From positions 744,001 through 808,000 of the forward strand of contig LR134353.1 of the NCBI GenBank assembly GCA_900637135.1: a stretch of 64,000 nucleotides of DNA. Direction: 5' to 3'. The position numbers were made by a program, and so were the translations under genes. This document shows, piece after piece, positions 1-15,000 of the stretch (positions are counted from its first letter, which is position 1; each line of letters begins with the position of its first letter). A model generated the notes under the pieces. It ran no database searches. It saw only the letters and a list, made by a program, of their open reading frames with translations, and was not told where the DNA came from. The DNA comes from Mycolicibacterium flavescens (lineage in GTDB: Bacteria; Actinomycetota; Actinomycetes; Mycobacteriales; Mycobacteriaceae).

Positions 1-2
1 TG

Positions 3-3000
3 GCCGCGATACCGCTGACAGTCAACGGCAAGGTCGACAAGCGAGTCCTGCCCGCACCGGAGTACGCCGATGTGGACCGGTACCGCGCGCCGGCGACGTT
101 GACCGAGGAGATCCTGGCCGGCATCTATGCCGAGGTGCTGGGGTCGGACCGGGTCGGAGTCGACGACTCGTTCTTCGATCTCGGTGGGGACTCGCTGTCG
201 GCGATGCGGGTGATCGCCGCGGTCAACAAGGCGTTCGATGCCGGGCTTTCGGTCCGCGCGTTGTTCGAGGCTCCCTCGGTGGCCCGATTGGCGTCTCGGG
301 TGGGTGAAGGCGGCGCGTTAGCGCCGTTGGTACCAGGGCAACGACCTGCGGTGGTGCCGTTGTCGTTTGCGCAGAACCGCTTGTGGTTCATCGACCAGTT
401 GCAGGGCCCCTCGGCGATCTACAACATGGCGGTCGCGCTGCGGTTGGCGGGGCGTCTGGACACCGACGCGCTGGGTGCGGCGTTGGCGGATGTGGTGGTC
501 CGCCACGAGAGTTTGCGCACGATGTTCGTGGCTCCCGAGGGAGTCCCGCAGCAACTGGTGCTGCCGGTCGCGGAGGCTGACTTCGGATGGCAGGTGGTCG
601 ATGCCAGCGGTTGGCCGTCAGACCGGCTGGCCGAGGAAGTTGATGCGGCGCGGCTGTACACGTTCGACTTGGCGAATGAAATCCCGTTGCGTGCAGCGCT
701 TTTCCGGCTCGCAGCGGATGAGTACGTGCTGGTGGCGGTGGTGCACCATATTGCCGCGGACGGCTGGTCGGTCACGCCCCTGGTGGCTGACCTGGGCGTG
801 GCCTATGCGGCCCGGTGCTCGGGTGAGGAGCCCGGCTGGGATCCGCTACCGGTGCAGTACGTTGATTACACGCTGTGGCAGCGCGCCCAATTGGGGGACA
901 TCAACGACCCCGATAGCCGGATGGCCGCGCAGTTGGCTTACTGGGAGCAGGCACTGGCGGGTATGCCCGAACAGTTGCAGCTACCCACGGATCGCCCCTA
1001 CCCGGCGGTGGCCGATTATCGGGGAGCCTCGGTGGGCCTGGAGTGGCCGCCCGAGTTGCAGCAACAGGTCGCCCGCCTGGCTCGGCAGCACGACGCGACG
1101 AGTTTCATGGTTGTGCAAGCTGCGTTGTCGGTGCTGTTGGCCAAGTTGAGCGCCAGCAGCGATGTGGCCGTTGGATTTGCGATCGCCGGACGCGGCGACG
1201 CCGCCCTCGAGCAGTTGGTGGGTTTCTTCGTCAACACCTTGATCCTTCGGGTCGAGATGGCCGGTGACCCGACCGTCACCGAGCTTCTCGCGCAAGTCCG
1301 CGCACGGAGTCTCGCCGCTTACGAGCACCAGGATGTGCCGTTCGAGGTGTTGGTGGAGCGCCTCACCACCACGCGGTCGCTGACGCACTCGCCACTGGTC
1401 CAGGTGTTGTTGGCCTGGCAGAACTTCGCGGGGCAGGACTCCGACCCCGCGGCCGGGTTGAGTTTAGGCGATCTGCAGGTCACGCCCCTGCCGGCGGATA
1501 CGCGCACTGCCCGTATGGATTTGACCTTCTCGATGGCTGAACGGTGGAGCGAAGATGGCGAGCCCGCCGGGATCTCGGGGGCAGTGGAGTTCCGCACCGA
1601 TGTCTTCGACGCGACCAGCATCGAGGTATTGATCGAGCGGTTGCAACGGGTGTTGGTGGCGATGACCGCCGCACCGAACCTGAAGTTGTCCTCGATCGAT
1701 CTGCTCGATGAGCTCGAGCACGCGCGTCTGGACCAGCTTGGTCATCGAGCGACGACGAGCCCTCCGGCGTCGGGGTCGATTCCAGTGGCGTTCGCCGAGC
1801 AGGTGGCTCGGACGCCTGCGGCGGTGGCACTCACCGACGGCGGACGATCGTGGACATATCGCGAACTGGATGAAGCCTCGAATCGTCTGGCGCACTTGTT
1901 GGTTGAGTACGGGGCCGGTCCGGGTGAGTGTGTGGCGCTGTTGCTGTCGCGCTCGGCTGAGGCGATCACATCGATTTTGGCGGTCCTCAAGACCGGGGCG
2001 GCGTATCTGCCGATCGACCCCGCGCTGCCGTCGACCCGGATCGAGTTCATGGTCGGCGATGCCACCCCGGTCGCAGCTATCACCACCGCCGGATTGGCCG
2101 GCCGGTTGGAGGGGCTTGACATACGGGTCGTCGATGTCGACGGCCGCGTCGTGCAGGAACAATCGGCAACGGCTTTGCCGGCTCCTGCTGCCGATGACAT
2201 CGCCTACCTCATCTACACCTCGGGCACTACCGGCATGCCGAAAGGGGTGGCCGTTGCTCATCGCAACGTGACCCAGTTCGTTGCGGGCGCAGATGCCGAC
2301 GTGCCGGTGGCGGGAGCTTGGTCGCAGTGGCATTCATTGTCTTTCGACGTCTCGGTGTGGGAGATATTCGGGGCGTTGTTGCAGGGCGGCCGGCTGGTCG
2401 TGATCCCCGAGCAGGTGGCTGGTTCACCCGACGACCTTCACGCTCTGTTGCTAGCCGAACAGGTCAGTGTGTTGTGTCAGACGCCGTCGGCGGTGGGCAT
2501 GTTGTCGACCGAGGGGCTGGGGTCGACCGCGTTGATGGTGGCCGGCGAGGCCTGCCCCACCGAGGTGATGGACCGCTGGGCGCGGGATCGGGTGATGATC
2601 AACGCCTACGGCCCGACCGAGGCCACGGTGTACGCGGCGATGAGTGCGCCGCTGATCCCGGGTTCGGGTGTCGCGCCGATCGGTGCGCCGGTGGCGGGGG
2701 CGACGCTGTTTGTGCTCGATGGATCGTTGCGGCCGGTGCCCGCGGGTGTGGTCGGCGAGTTGTATATCGCCGGCGGGGGCGTCGCGGTGGGCTATTGGCT
2801 ACGCAGCGGGTTGACCGCCTCACGTTTCGTGGCGTGCCCGTTCGCCGGTGAGGGCCAACGGATGTATCGCACCGGGGATTTGGTCCGGTGGGGTGCTGAC
2901 GGGCAGTTGCAGTACCTGGGGCGTGCCGATGAGCAGGTCAAGATCCGCGGGTTCCGCATCGAGCTCGGCGAGATCCAGGCCGCGTTGGCCGCCTGTGAGG

Positions 3001-6000
3001 GTGTGCAGCAGGCCGTGGTGATCGTCCGCGAGGACCACCCAGGTGAGAAGCGACTGGTCGGCTATGTGACCGGATCCGTTGACGTGTCCGCAATCCGGGC
3101 CGCAGTGGCCGAGCGTCTGCCGGCATATATGGTGCCTGCGGCGGTGGTCACGATCGACTCGTTGCCGCTGACCCCCAATGGCAAGCTGGACCGGCGGGCA
3201 CTGCCGGCGCCGGAGTACCAGGACGCCAAGGATTATCGGGCACCGACCACGCCTACCGAAGAGATCTTGGCCGGTATTTTCGCCCAGGTGTTGGGGTTGG
3301 AGCGGGTTGGGGTCGATGACTCCTTCTTCGTACTGGGTGGCGATTCGCTGTCGGCGATGCGCGTAATCGCGGCGATCAACACAAGCCTGGATACCGCCGT
3401 TTCCGTGCGTACGTTGTTCGAAGCTCCCACGGTGGCGCAGTTGGCGCTCCGTCTCGGCGAGGAGTCGACGCGACTGGAACCGTTGGTGCCGGTGCAGCGA
3501 CCTGAGGTGGTGCCGCTGTCCCTTGCGCAGAACCGGTTGTGGTTCATCGATCAGCTGCAGGGGCCATCGGCGATCTACAACATGGCGGTGGCGCTGCAGT
3601 TGGTGGGGCGTCTCGATGCCGAGGCGCTAGGCGCAGCGTTGACCGATGTGGTAGGCCGTCACGAGAGTCTGCGCACGGTGTTCCCGACCGTCGACGGTGT
3701 GCCCCAGCAGGTGGTTCTCCCGGTCGGGGAGATCGAATTCGGTTGGGGCGTAGTCGATGCCATCGGCTGGTCCGAACACCAGCTTCACGAGGCCATCGAT
3801 CAGGTCGCCGGATACACGTTCGATCTGGCGGATGAGATCCCGTTGCGCGCGCGGCTCTTCCGCGTCAGCGAGGATGATCATGTGTTGGTGGCGGTGGTTC
3901 ACCATATCGCCGCCGATGGCTGGTCGGTCACCCCGTTGATCCGGGACTTGGCGGTGGCCTATGGCGCCCGCTCTGTCGACCAGGTGCCGGGGTGGGATCC
4001 GTTGCCGGTCCAGTACGCGGATTACACATTGTGGCAGCGCTCGCAATTGGGTGATCTGACGGACAGCGGTAGCCGCCTCGGCACCGAGGTGGCGTATTGG
4101 GAGCAGGCGTTGGCCGGGTTGCCGGAGCGCTTGGAGTTGCCCACGGATCGTCCGTATCCGGCGGTTGCCGATCACCGCGGGGACACAGTGGAGCTGCGCT
4201 GGCCGGCGCAGCTGCAGCAGCAAGTGGCTGCGGTGGCGCGTGCGCACAATGCGTCGAGTTTCATGGTGGTGCAGGCGGCGTTGGCGTTGTTACTGGGCAA
4301 GGTCAGCGCGAGCAGTGATGTGGCGGTGGGATTCGCGATCGCCGGACGGCGCGACCCGGCGCTCGAAGAGCTGGTGGGTTTCTTCGTCAACACGTTGGTG
4401 TTGCGTGTTGACCTGACGGGCGACCCCACGGTGGGCGAGTTGGTGGCGCAGGTGCGCTCACGCAGCCTCGAGGCTTATGAGCATCAGGATGTGCCGTTCG
4501 AGGTGTTGGTGGAGCGGCTCAATCCCACGCGGTCGTTGACGCATCATCCGCTGGTGCAGGTGATGTTGGCGTGGCAGAACTTCGCCGGACAGCGCAACGC
4601 TCCGGCAGAATTGAGTTTGGGCCCGGTACAGGCTACGCCCCTGCCGATCGAAACCCACACTGCCCGCATGGATCTGACGGTGTCGCTGGGTGAGGAATGG
4701 ACGGAGACAGGCGAGCCCGCCGGGATCGCTGGGGTCGTGGAGTTCCGCACGGACGTGTTCGATGCTGCCAGCGTCGAGGCGCTGATCGAACGGTTGCAGC
4801 GAGTGCTGGCAGCGATGACGGCCGAACCGGCGCAGCGGGTTTCGTTGGTGGATCTGCTCGACGAGCCCGAGCACGCGCATCTGGATCAAGTCGGTCATCG
4901 CGCAGTACTGACGGAACACCCGGCGCGGGGGCCGGTGTCGATAACCGCGTTGTTCGATGATCAGGTGACGCGCATCCCCAAAGCGGTAGCGCTTCGATGC
5001 GGGGACCGCTCGTGGACTTACCGGGAATTGGACGAGGCCTCGAACCGGTTGGCCCACTTGCTGGTCGGTCTTGGTGTGGGCCCCGGTGAATGTGTTGCAC
5101 TGCTGTTGCCGCGCTCGGCGGAGACGATCGTGGCGATTATCGCAGTGCTCAAGACCGGAGCTGCTTATCTGGCGGTGGATCCGGCGCATCCCGACGTGCG
5201 GATCAAGTTCATGATCGACGACGCCGTACCAATCGCGGCGGTCACCACCGAAGGCTTGCGCGCACGCTTTGACGGTTACGACCTGCCGGTCGTGGACGTC
5301 GAGGACCCCCATATCGACGCGGAGCCCAGCACTGCGCTGCCGGGTCCAGCTCCCGATGACCTCGCCTACATCATCTACACGTCCGGCACCACCGGTGTGC
5401 CCAAAGGGGTGGCTGTCAGCCATCACACCGTGACGCAGATGTTGGGGTCGATGCCCGCGCATCTTCCGCTGTCCGGCGTGTGGACGCAGTGGCATTCTTA
5501 CGGTTTCGATGTCTCGGTCCAGGAAATCTGGGGCGCACTTCTTCACGGCGGTCGGCTCGTGGTGGTGCCAGACTCTGTGGTGCGCTCGCCGGAGGACTTC
5601 CACGCTCTGCTGATCGCTGAGCAGGTCAATGTCCTGAGCCAGACCCCCTCTGCTTTGGGTGTGCTCTCGCCGCAAGGCCTGGATTCGATCGAGTTGCTGA
5701 TCATGGGCGGCGAGGCCTGCCCAGTGGAACTGGTGGAGCGGTGGGCGCCGGGCCGACTGATGATCAACGTCTGCGGTCCCACCGAGACGTCGATGTTCGC
5801 GGCGATGAGTGCACCACTGACCCCGGGTACAGGTGCGCCGCCGATCGGGTCCCCCGTGCCGGGCGCGGCGTTCTTTGTATTGGACCAGTGGTTGCGGCCG
5901 GTCCCGATGGGTGTGATCGGCGAGCTCTACGTGGCAGGGCGACTGGGGACCGGTTATGTCCGGCGGCCCGCGCTGACGGGTTCGCGGTTCGTGGCGTGTC

Positions 6001-9000
6001 CGTTCGGTGGCGTGGGCGAGCGGATGTATCGCACCGGGGACTTGGTGCGCTGGGATCCCGACGGTCAGCTGCAGTACCTCGGACGGGCCGACGAGCAGGT
6101 CAAGATCCGCGGATACCGCATCGAGCTCGGTGAAGTGCAGGCGGCGTTGGCGGGATGCGACGGGGTCGAACAGGCCGTGGTGCTCGCCCGAGAGGACCGC
6201 CCTGGCGACAAGCGGCTTGTTGGGTACGTCACGGGCACCGCCGACGCGGCCGAGATCCGCGGCGACCTGGCCGAGCGGCTCCCGGCCTATATGGTGCCGG
6301 CCGCGGTGGTGGTGTTGGCCGCGTTCCCGTTGACTCCCAATGGCAAGCTCGATAAGCGCTCGTTGCCGACACCGGAATACACCGACGGCGAAAATTACCG
6401 TGCGCCAGGCACTTTGAGCGAGGAGATTGTTGCAGGCATCTTCGCCCAGGTGTTGGGGCTGGAGCGCGTCGGTGTTGACGATTCGTTCTTCGATCTGGGT
6501 GGCGATTCACTGTCGGCGATGCGAGTGATCGCCGCGATCAACAAGTCTTTCGATGCCGGACTCTCGGTGCGGGCATTGTTCGAGTCACCTTCGGTGGCCC
6601 AGTTGGCACCGCGAGTGAGTGAGGGTGGTGGGCTGGAGCCGTTGGTACCCGTGCAGCGGCCCGACGTCGTGCCGTTGTCATTTGCCCAACAACGGTTGTG
6701 GTTCATCGATCAATTGCAGGGACCATCGGCGATCTACAACATCGCGGTGGCACTGCGACTCGGTGGGCCTCTTGACTCCGGTGCGTTGGGTCATGCTTTA
6801 GTCGATGTGCTCACCCGACACGAGAGCTTGCGCACGTTGTTCGTGGCTCCCGATGGGGTTCCTCAGCAGTTGGTGATGCCGGTCGAGCGTGCCGAGTTGG
6901 GGTGGCACGTTATTGACACCACCGGTTGGACTGAAGGTCGGCTGGAAGAGGCCATCGACAACGCGGTGCGCCAGCCTTTCGACTTGGCGACTGAGATTCC
7001 GTTGCGGGCGTTGCTATTCCGCGTCAACGAGGACGAGCATGTGTTGGTGGCGGTGGTGCATCACATCGCCGCTGATGGTTGGTCGGTCAGGCCGCTGGTG
7101 GCTGATCTCGCGACGGCTTATGGCGCCCGCTGTGCGGGACACGCTCCCGACTGGGCAGACCTGCCGGTGCAGTATGTCGATTTCACGCTGTGGCAGCGCG
7201 CGCAACTGGGCGACATCAAGGATCCCCAGAGCCGTATCGCCGCGCAGCTCAGCTATTGGGAGCAGGCGCTCGCCGGGATGCCTGAGCGATTGGAGTTGCC
7301 GACCGATCGTCCGTACCCGACGGTGGCGGATTACTCCGGTGCCCGAGTTCCTGTTGAGTGGTCTGCAGAGTTGCAACAGCAGGTCGCTCGCGTGGCGCGT
7401 GAGCACAATGCGACAAGCTTCATGGTGCTTCAGGCTGCCCTCGCGGTGCTGTTGGGCAAACTGAGTGCGACCAGCGATGTGGCGGTTGGGTTTGCGATCG
7501 CCGGGCGCGAAGATGCCGCATTGGATGCGTTGGTGGGCTTCTTCGTGAACACGTTGGTGCTGCGGGTGGATCTGAACGGGGATCCCACGGTCGCCGAGGT
7601 TCTGAGCGACGTGCGCTTGCGCAGCTTAGCTGCCTATGAACATCAGGATGTGCCGTTCGAATTGCTGGTCGATCGCCTCAACCCGACTCGGTCGTTGACG
7701 CATGCTCCCTTGGTTCAGGTGCTGTTGGCATGGCAGAACTTCGCCGGTCCAGCGGGCGACCCGGCCGCGGGTGTAGCTCTGGGCGAGCTGGAGGTGACAC
7801 CGCTGCCGGTTGACACGCGCACTGCGCGAATGGATCTCACGTTCTCGTTGGGCGAGCACTGGAGCAATGACGGCGCCCCTGCAGGGATTCGCGGGGAGGT
7901 GGAGTTTCGTACCGATGTGTTTGACGCAGTCGGCATCGAGGCGTTGATCGGGCGGTTGCAGCGGGTGTTGGTGGCGATGACCAATGAGCCCTATCAACGG
8001 GTTTCGTCGATCGAGCTGCTCGATCAATGCGAGCATGCTCGATTGGATGAGATTGGTAACCGGGCCGCGCTGACCCAGCCGATGCCAGAATCGGAATCAA
8101 TCCCAGCTTTGTTTGCAGCCCAGGTCGCGCGCACGCCGGAGGCGGGCGCAATCAGTTGCGGGGAGCGCTCGTGGAGCTACCGCGAGCTTGAGGAAGCGTC
8201 GAATCGGCTGGCGCACTTGCTGCTTGGGCTCGGGATAGGTCCCGGCACATGTGTGGGGTTGTTGTTGCCACGCTCAGCGGAGATGGTCGTGGCGATCTTG
8301 GCGGTCTTCAAGAGCGGCGCAGCGTATTTGCCGATCGATCCCGCGCTGCCGAGTGCCCGCATCCAATTCATGGTGGCTGATGCAGCGCCGATCGCCGTAA
8401 TCGCCACTGGCGGCCTGGCCGATCAGCTCACGGGCGACATAGCGGTCATCGACATCGATGACCCGCGCATCGCGTCCCAACCCGCAACCGCGGTGCCGGG
8501 CCCGGATCCCGATGACATCGCTTACCTGATCTACACCTCGGGCACGACCGGAGTCCCTAAAGGGGTGACTACCACCCACCGCAACGTCACTCAGCTGCTG
8601 CGAGTGCTTGGTAATTATCTGCCTGTGACAGGGGTTTGGACGCAGTGCCACACTTACGGTTTCGACACCTCGGTGTGGGAAACCTGGTCGCCACTGCTGC
8701 ATGGCGGTCGCGTGGTGATCGTGTCGGATGCGGTGGTGCGCTCGCCGGAGGACTTCCAAAGCTTGTTGATCGCTGAACAAGTCAGCGTGCTCACTCAGAC
8801 GCCCTCGGCGGTGGGAATGTTGTCCCCGCAAGGCCTGGGTTCGATGGCGCTGGTGGTGGCCGGTGAGGCCTGCCCAACTGAGCTGGTGAACCGGTGGGCG
8901 CCGGGGCGGGTGATGATCAACGCCTACGGCCCTACCGAGACCACGATGGTGGTGATGCTCAGCGCGCCGCTGACCCCTGCCGCGGAGGTGGTGCCGATCG

Positions 9001-12000
9001 GATCGCCGGTGCCAACCGCTGCACTGTTCGTCCTTGACGCAGCGTTACGACCAGTAGCTCCCGGTGTGGTCGGTGAACTGTATGTGGCAGGTGTCGGGCT
9101 GGCCTACGGTTATCTGCGCCGACCGGGATTGACCGGATCGCGCTTCGTCGCTTGCCCGTTCGACGGTGCGGGAGAACGGATGTATCGCACCGGGGATTTG
9201 GTGCGATGGGGCGCTGACGGACAACTGCAGTATCTCGGCCGTGCCGATGAACAGGTCAAGATCCGCGGGTATCGCATCGAGCTCGGCGAGGTTCAGGCCG
9301 CGTTGAGCGCAGTTGAGGGTGTACATCAGGCGGTGGTGATCGCCCGGGAGGATCAGCCGGGGGACAAGCGGCTCGTCGGGTATGTGACCGGAAGCGCGGA
9401 CCCCATCGAGGCACGCGCCGAACTGGCTGAGCGGTTGCCGGCGTTCATGGTGCCTGCGGCGGTGGTGATGCTCGAGACGTTGCCCCTGACGGTCAACGGC
9501 AAGTTGGACGTGCGCGCCCTACCGGCGCCGGAATACCAGAGAGCCGAGCGGTATCGGGCGCCGAGCAACGCCATCGAGGACATCTTGGCCGGCATCTATG
9601 CCCAGGTGCTCGGGTTGGACCGGGTCGGGATCGACGACTCGTTCTTCGAACTCGGTGGGGACAGCATCTTGTCGATGCAGGTGGTGGCCCGCGCTCGAGC
9701 GGCCGGCGTGATGTGTCGTCCGCGGGACCTCTTCGTCGAGCAGACGGTGGCGCGCCTGGCGCGGGTCGCCCGGGTGTCAGACGGCGAGGCGGGGCCGGTC
9801 GACGAGGGCACCGGAGCGGTTGTCGCGACCCCGATCGTGCATTGGCTGGAAAGCGTCGACGGCCGAGTGGATCAGTTCAACCAGACAATGGTGGTGCAGG
9901 CGCCGGCCGGGGTGGCCGAGGACGACGTGATCGTCATGTTGCAGGCCTTGATGGATCGACACGCAATGCTGCGGTGCCGTGTCGAGGTCGACGGTGCGGG
10001 CCGGTGGTCGCTGCAGGTGCCCGAAGTCGGGTCGGTGGATGCGCGCGAGTGCGTGCGGTCGGTCTACGCGTTGTCCGAGGAAATTCTGGTGGAGGCGCGG
10101 TCGCGGTTGAATCCAGCCGCCGGGTCCATGGTGAGCGCAGTTTGGGCGCAAACCAGCGGGGAGCTCGCCTTGATCGTTCACCACCTCGCGGTCGACGGGG
10201 TCTCGTGGCGAATCCTGTTGGAAGATCTGAACATTGCGTGGGCACAGCATCACAGCGGCCAGCCCATCGCACTGCCGGCGCCGGGAACGTCGTTCGCCCG
10301 GTGGTCCGCGCTGCTGGCCGAACATGCGCAGACGTCGGAGGTAGTCAAGCACGCCGAGGTGTGGCGGCACGTCTCGTCGACCCCGGCGGCGTTGCCGGCT
10401 GTGCAGCCGGCGGTGGACACATTTGTCACGGCGGGGCGGCTATCGTCGGAACTGGACGTCGAAACTACGCGGATGCTTCTCGGTGAAGCCCCGGCGGCGT
10501 ATCGCGCCGGAGTGCAGGACATCTTGTTGATCGCGTTCGGGATGGCGTGTGCGCAGATGTTGGGCATCGGCAACGCACCGCTGGGCATCGACGTCGAAGG
10601 CCACGGGCGCGATGAGGACTTGGCTGTCGGTGTGGACCTGACGCGCACGGTCGGGTGGTTCACGACGAAGTACCCGGTGTCGTTGACGGTCGGTGGGCTG
10701 GACTGGACGCAGGTGGTCGCTGGCGACGCGGCGCTCGATACGGCGATCAAGGCGGCCAAGGAACAGCTGCGCGCGCTGCCTGATGGGTTGACATACGGCC
10801 TGATTCGTTATCTGAATCGCGATGTCGACCTGAGCGGGTCCGACCCGGTGATCGGGTTCAACTATCTGGGCCGGCTGGGTGCGGCGGCAGCTGAGCTGTC
10901 TGAGGATCTGTGGCGAATCAGTCAGGAAGGCTCGTCGTTGACCGGCGCCGTCGCCGCTATTCCAATGCCGTTGGCGCACACCGTCGAGCTCAACGCCGCC
11001 ACCGTGGAGACAGACAGCGGTCCACAATTGCACGCCAACTGGTCGTGGGCGACCTCGGCGGTTGACCGCCCGCAGGTGGACCGGCTGAGCCGCCTGTGGT
11101 TCGAGGCCCTGTCCGGTATCTGCGCACGCGTGCGCGCCGGCGGCGGCGGGCTGACCCCGTCAGACATCTCCCCGGCTCGACTGAGTCAGCCGCAACTCGA
11201 TGAGTTGCAGCAGCTTTACCCGGTCGCCGATGTGCTGCCGCTGACCCCGCTGCAGCAAGGTCTGCTCTTCCACGCGGGTACGGTCGAAGATAACGATGAC
11301 CTGTATGCGGTGCAGCTGGACATAACCATTACCGGCCGGCTCGACCCGCAACGGCTTCGCGATGGCGTGTACAACGCCGTGGCCCGGCATCCGAATCTGG
11401 CCGCCCGCTTCTGTACTCAGTTCGATGAACCGGTACAGGTGATCCCCGCCGATTCCGCCGTGCCGTGGCGCTATGTCGATCTCCGTACGGACGGCGGTGA
11501 TTTGGACCCCGAGGAACAGGTTGGGACGCTGAGTGCTGCCGAGCGTGCTGCCGTCTGCGATCTCGATGGGGAGCCGGCCTTCCGCGCGCTGTTGATCCGG
11601 ACTGCCGAAGACAGTCATCGGTTCGTGCTTACCAATCATCACATCGTGATGGATGGGTGGTCTTTGCCGATCCTGCTGCAGGAGATCATCGCCGGATATT
11701 ACGGGCAGCGGCTGCCGGCCCCCGCGTCCTACCGCAGCTTCGTCAGTTGGCTGGCCGAACAGGATCGCGCTGCGGCGCAAGCGGCGTGGAGTGAGGTCTT
11801 CGCCGGATTCGAGACTCCGACGTTGGTGAGTCCGCCTGGACGCGTAGGTCTCGGGCAAAGAGGAGTTGTGTCGCATCGACTTCCTGCCCAGACCATGCAG
11901 GCTCTCAATGAGTTGGCGCGCTCTCAACACACCACGGTAAACATCGTGCTGCAGGGTGCTTTTGCGCAGTTGCTGTGTCAGTTGACCGGTCAGCACGATG

Positions 12001-15000
12001 TCGCTTTCGGGACCGCGGTCTCGGGACGGCCGGCCGAGGTGTCAGGCGCGGAATCGATGGTGGGCCTGCTGATCAACACGGTGCCAGTGCGGGCGAAGCT
12101 CACGGCAACGACCACGACCGCCGAGCTACTCGAAAGCTTGCAACGCGCTCACAACCAGACTCTCGAGCATCAGCACGTCGCACTGCCGGACATCCATCGC
12201 ATCACCGGGCACGACGAATTGTTCGACACCCTATTCGTGTACGAGAACTACCCGATTGACACGACGGCGTTGGCCGGTGACCACGAGCTGTCCATCACCG
12301 ACTTCAACACACGGGAATACAACCACTACCCCCTGACGGTAGCGGCGCTGCCGGGCGACGAACTGAGTCTGCGCGCAGAGTTCGACACCGATGTGTTTGA
12401 TGCGGGCAGTGTGGGTGGGTTGATTGGTCGGTTGGAGCGGGTGTTGGTGGCGATGACTGCTGATTCGGGTGGGCGGTTGTCGTCGGTGGATGTGCTTGAT
12501 GGTGGTGAGCATGCTCGGTTGGCTGAGGTGGGCAATCGGGTGGTGTTGGGTCAGGGTGTGTCGGCGGGGTTGTCGATTCCGGGGTTGTTCGCTGAGCAGG
12601 TGGCTCGTGCTGCGGATGCGGTGGCGATCAGTTACGGGGTGCGGTCGTTGACGTATCGGGAGCTGGATGAGGCTTCGAATCGGTTGGCGCATTTGTTGGT
12701 TGGCCGGGGTGTGGGTGTTGGTGCGCGGGTGGGGTTGTTGTTGCCGCGGTCGGCGCAGGCGGTGGTGGCGATGTTGGGGGTGCTTAAGGCGGGGGCGGCG
12801 TATGTGCCGTTGGATCCGGGGCATCCGGATGCGCGGATTGGTTTTGTGCTTGCTGATGCGGCTCCGGTGGCGGTGATCAGTACGCAGGGTTTGCGGTCGC
12901 GGTTGGATGGCCATGCGGTGGTGGTCATTGATGTTGAGGATGCTGGGTTGGCGGGGCAGCCGTGTTCGGCGTTGGCGGGTCCGGGTCCTGATGATGTGGC
13001 GTATTTGATTTACACCTCGGGCACGACGGGGACTCCGAAGGGGGTTGCGGTTGCCCATCGCAATGTGACTCGGTTGTTGGAGACGTTGGATGCTGACGTG
13101 CCGGGTGCGGGGGTGTGGTCGCAGTGTCATTCGTTGGCGTTTGATTTTTCGGTGTGGGAGATCTTTGGGGCGCTGTTGGGTGGGGGCCGGTTGGTGGTGG
13201 TGCCCGATGCGGTGGTGCGTTCGCCTGAAGAGTTGCATGCGTTGTTGGTTGCTGAGCAGGTCAGTGTGCTTAGTCAGACTCCGTCGGCGTTTTATGCGTT
13301 GCAGGCTGCTGATGGGTTGGCTCCGGAGTTGGGGGATCAGCTCAAGCTGGAGACGGTGGTGTTTGGTGGGGAGGCTCTTGAGCCGCATCGTCTTCGGCCG
13401 TGGTTGGGTCATCATCCGGGGTTGCCGCGGTTGTTGAATATGTATGGCATCACCGAGACCACGGTGCATGCGTCGTTGCGTGAGATCGTGGCCGCCGATG
13501 TTGAGGGCACGGGCAGTCCGATCGGGGTGCCGTTGGCTCATTTGGGGTTTGTGGTGCTCGATGGGTGGTTGCGGCCGGTGCCGGTGGGGGTGGTTGGTGA
13601 GTTGTATGTCGCTGGTGCGGGGTTGGCCTATGGGTATGTGGGCCGGGCGGGGTTGAGCGCGTCGCGGTTTGTGGCGTGTCCGTTTGGCGGGGCGCACGCT
13701 GGTGGGCAGCGGATGTATCGCACTGGGGATTTGGTGCGGTGGGGTGCTGATGGCCAGTTGGTGTATGTGGGTCGTGCTGATGAGCAGGTCAAGATCCGCG
13801 GGTATCGCATTGAGCTTGGTGAGGTTCAGGCGGCGTTGCAGGGTCTTGATGGGGTTGATCAGGCGGTGGTGATCGCTCGTGAGGATCGTCCCGGCGATAA
13901 ACGGTTGGTGGGTTACATCACCGGCAGCGCTGATCCCGCCGATGCGCGCGCCCGACTGGCTGAGCGGTTGCCGACCTACATGGTGCCGACCGCGGTGGTG
14001 GTGTTGGCGGCGTTGCCGTTGACGGTCAACGGCAAACTCGATACCCGGGCCCTGCCGGCACCGGAATACACCGACATCGATCACTACCGCGCCCCGGCCA
14101 ACGCCATCGAAGAAATCCTGGCCGGCATCTACGCCCAAGTCCTGGGCCTAGACCGCGTCAGCGTCGACGACTCCTTCTTCGAACTCGGCGGCGACAGCAT
14201 CTTGTCGATGCAAGTGGTCGCCCGGGCACGCGCGGCCGGTGTGGTGTGCCGCCCACGGGACGTCTTCGTCGAGAAGACGGTCGCTCGGTTGGCAAGGGTG
14301 GCCAGGGTGGCCGACGGTGCGGGTGAGCCGGTCGACGAGGGTATCGGTTCCGTGATCGAGACGCCGATCATGCGTTGGCTGCACGACATGGAAGGCCCGA
14401 TCGAACAGTTCAACCAGACCATGGTGGTGAAGGCTCCCCCCGGGGTTGCTGAGGCTGACGTGGTAATCGTGTTGCAGGCCTTGCTCGATCGGCACGCGAT
14501 GCTCCGGCTGCGCGTCGAGGACGACGACAACGACGGCTGGTCGCTCTCAGTGCCTGAAGCCGGGGCGATAGACGCGCGTGATTGCCTGCGGTCGATCGAC
14601 GTGTTGTCCGATAATGCGGTGCTGGCGGCACGGTCGCGGTTGAACCCGGCCGCCGGCGTGATGGTCAGCGCGCTGTGGGTGACCACGACGGGCGAACTTG
14701 CGTTGATCGTCCACCACCTGGCCGTCGACGGGGTGTCGTGGCGAATTCTGTTGGAAGACTTGAACATCGCCTGGGCTCAGCATCACAGCGGACAGCCAGT
14801 GGCGCCGCCAGCGCCGGTGACGTCGTTCGCCCGATGGGCGGCGCTGCTGGCCGAACGCGCCCACCGTCCAGACGTGGTGCTGCAAGCCGAGGTGTGGCAG
14901 CAGGTGGCCGCGACGCCGGCGCTGTTGCCACCGGTGCAACCCGCGGTGGATACCTTCGCCACGGCCGGCCACTTGTCTGTGTCGCTGGACGCCGAAACCA

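Noticed and set aside
72..74. GTG at 72 as the start of NRPS1
   Set aside because: The same frame is open upstream to the window edge and encodes the A10 motif of the preceding A domain, so the gene begins outside the window.
12231..14138. 635-codon open frame on the minus strand opposite A4
   Set aside because: It is a by-product of the G/T-rich wobble bases of the duplicated block on the sense strand. The protein is a low-complexity Arg/His/Pro-rich string with no domain, and the sense frame is an intact A domain.
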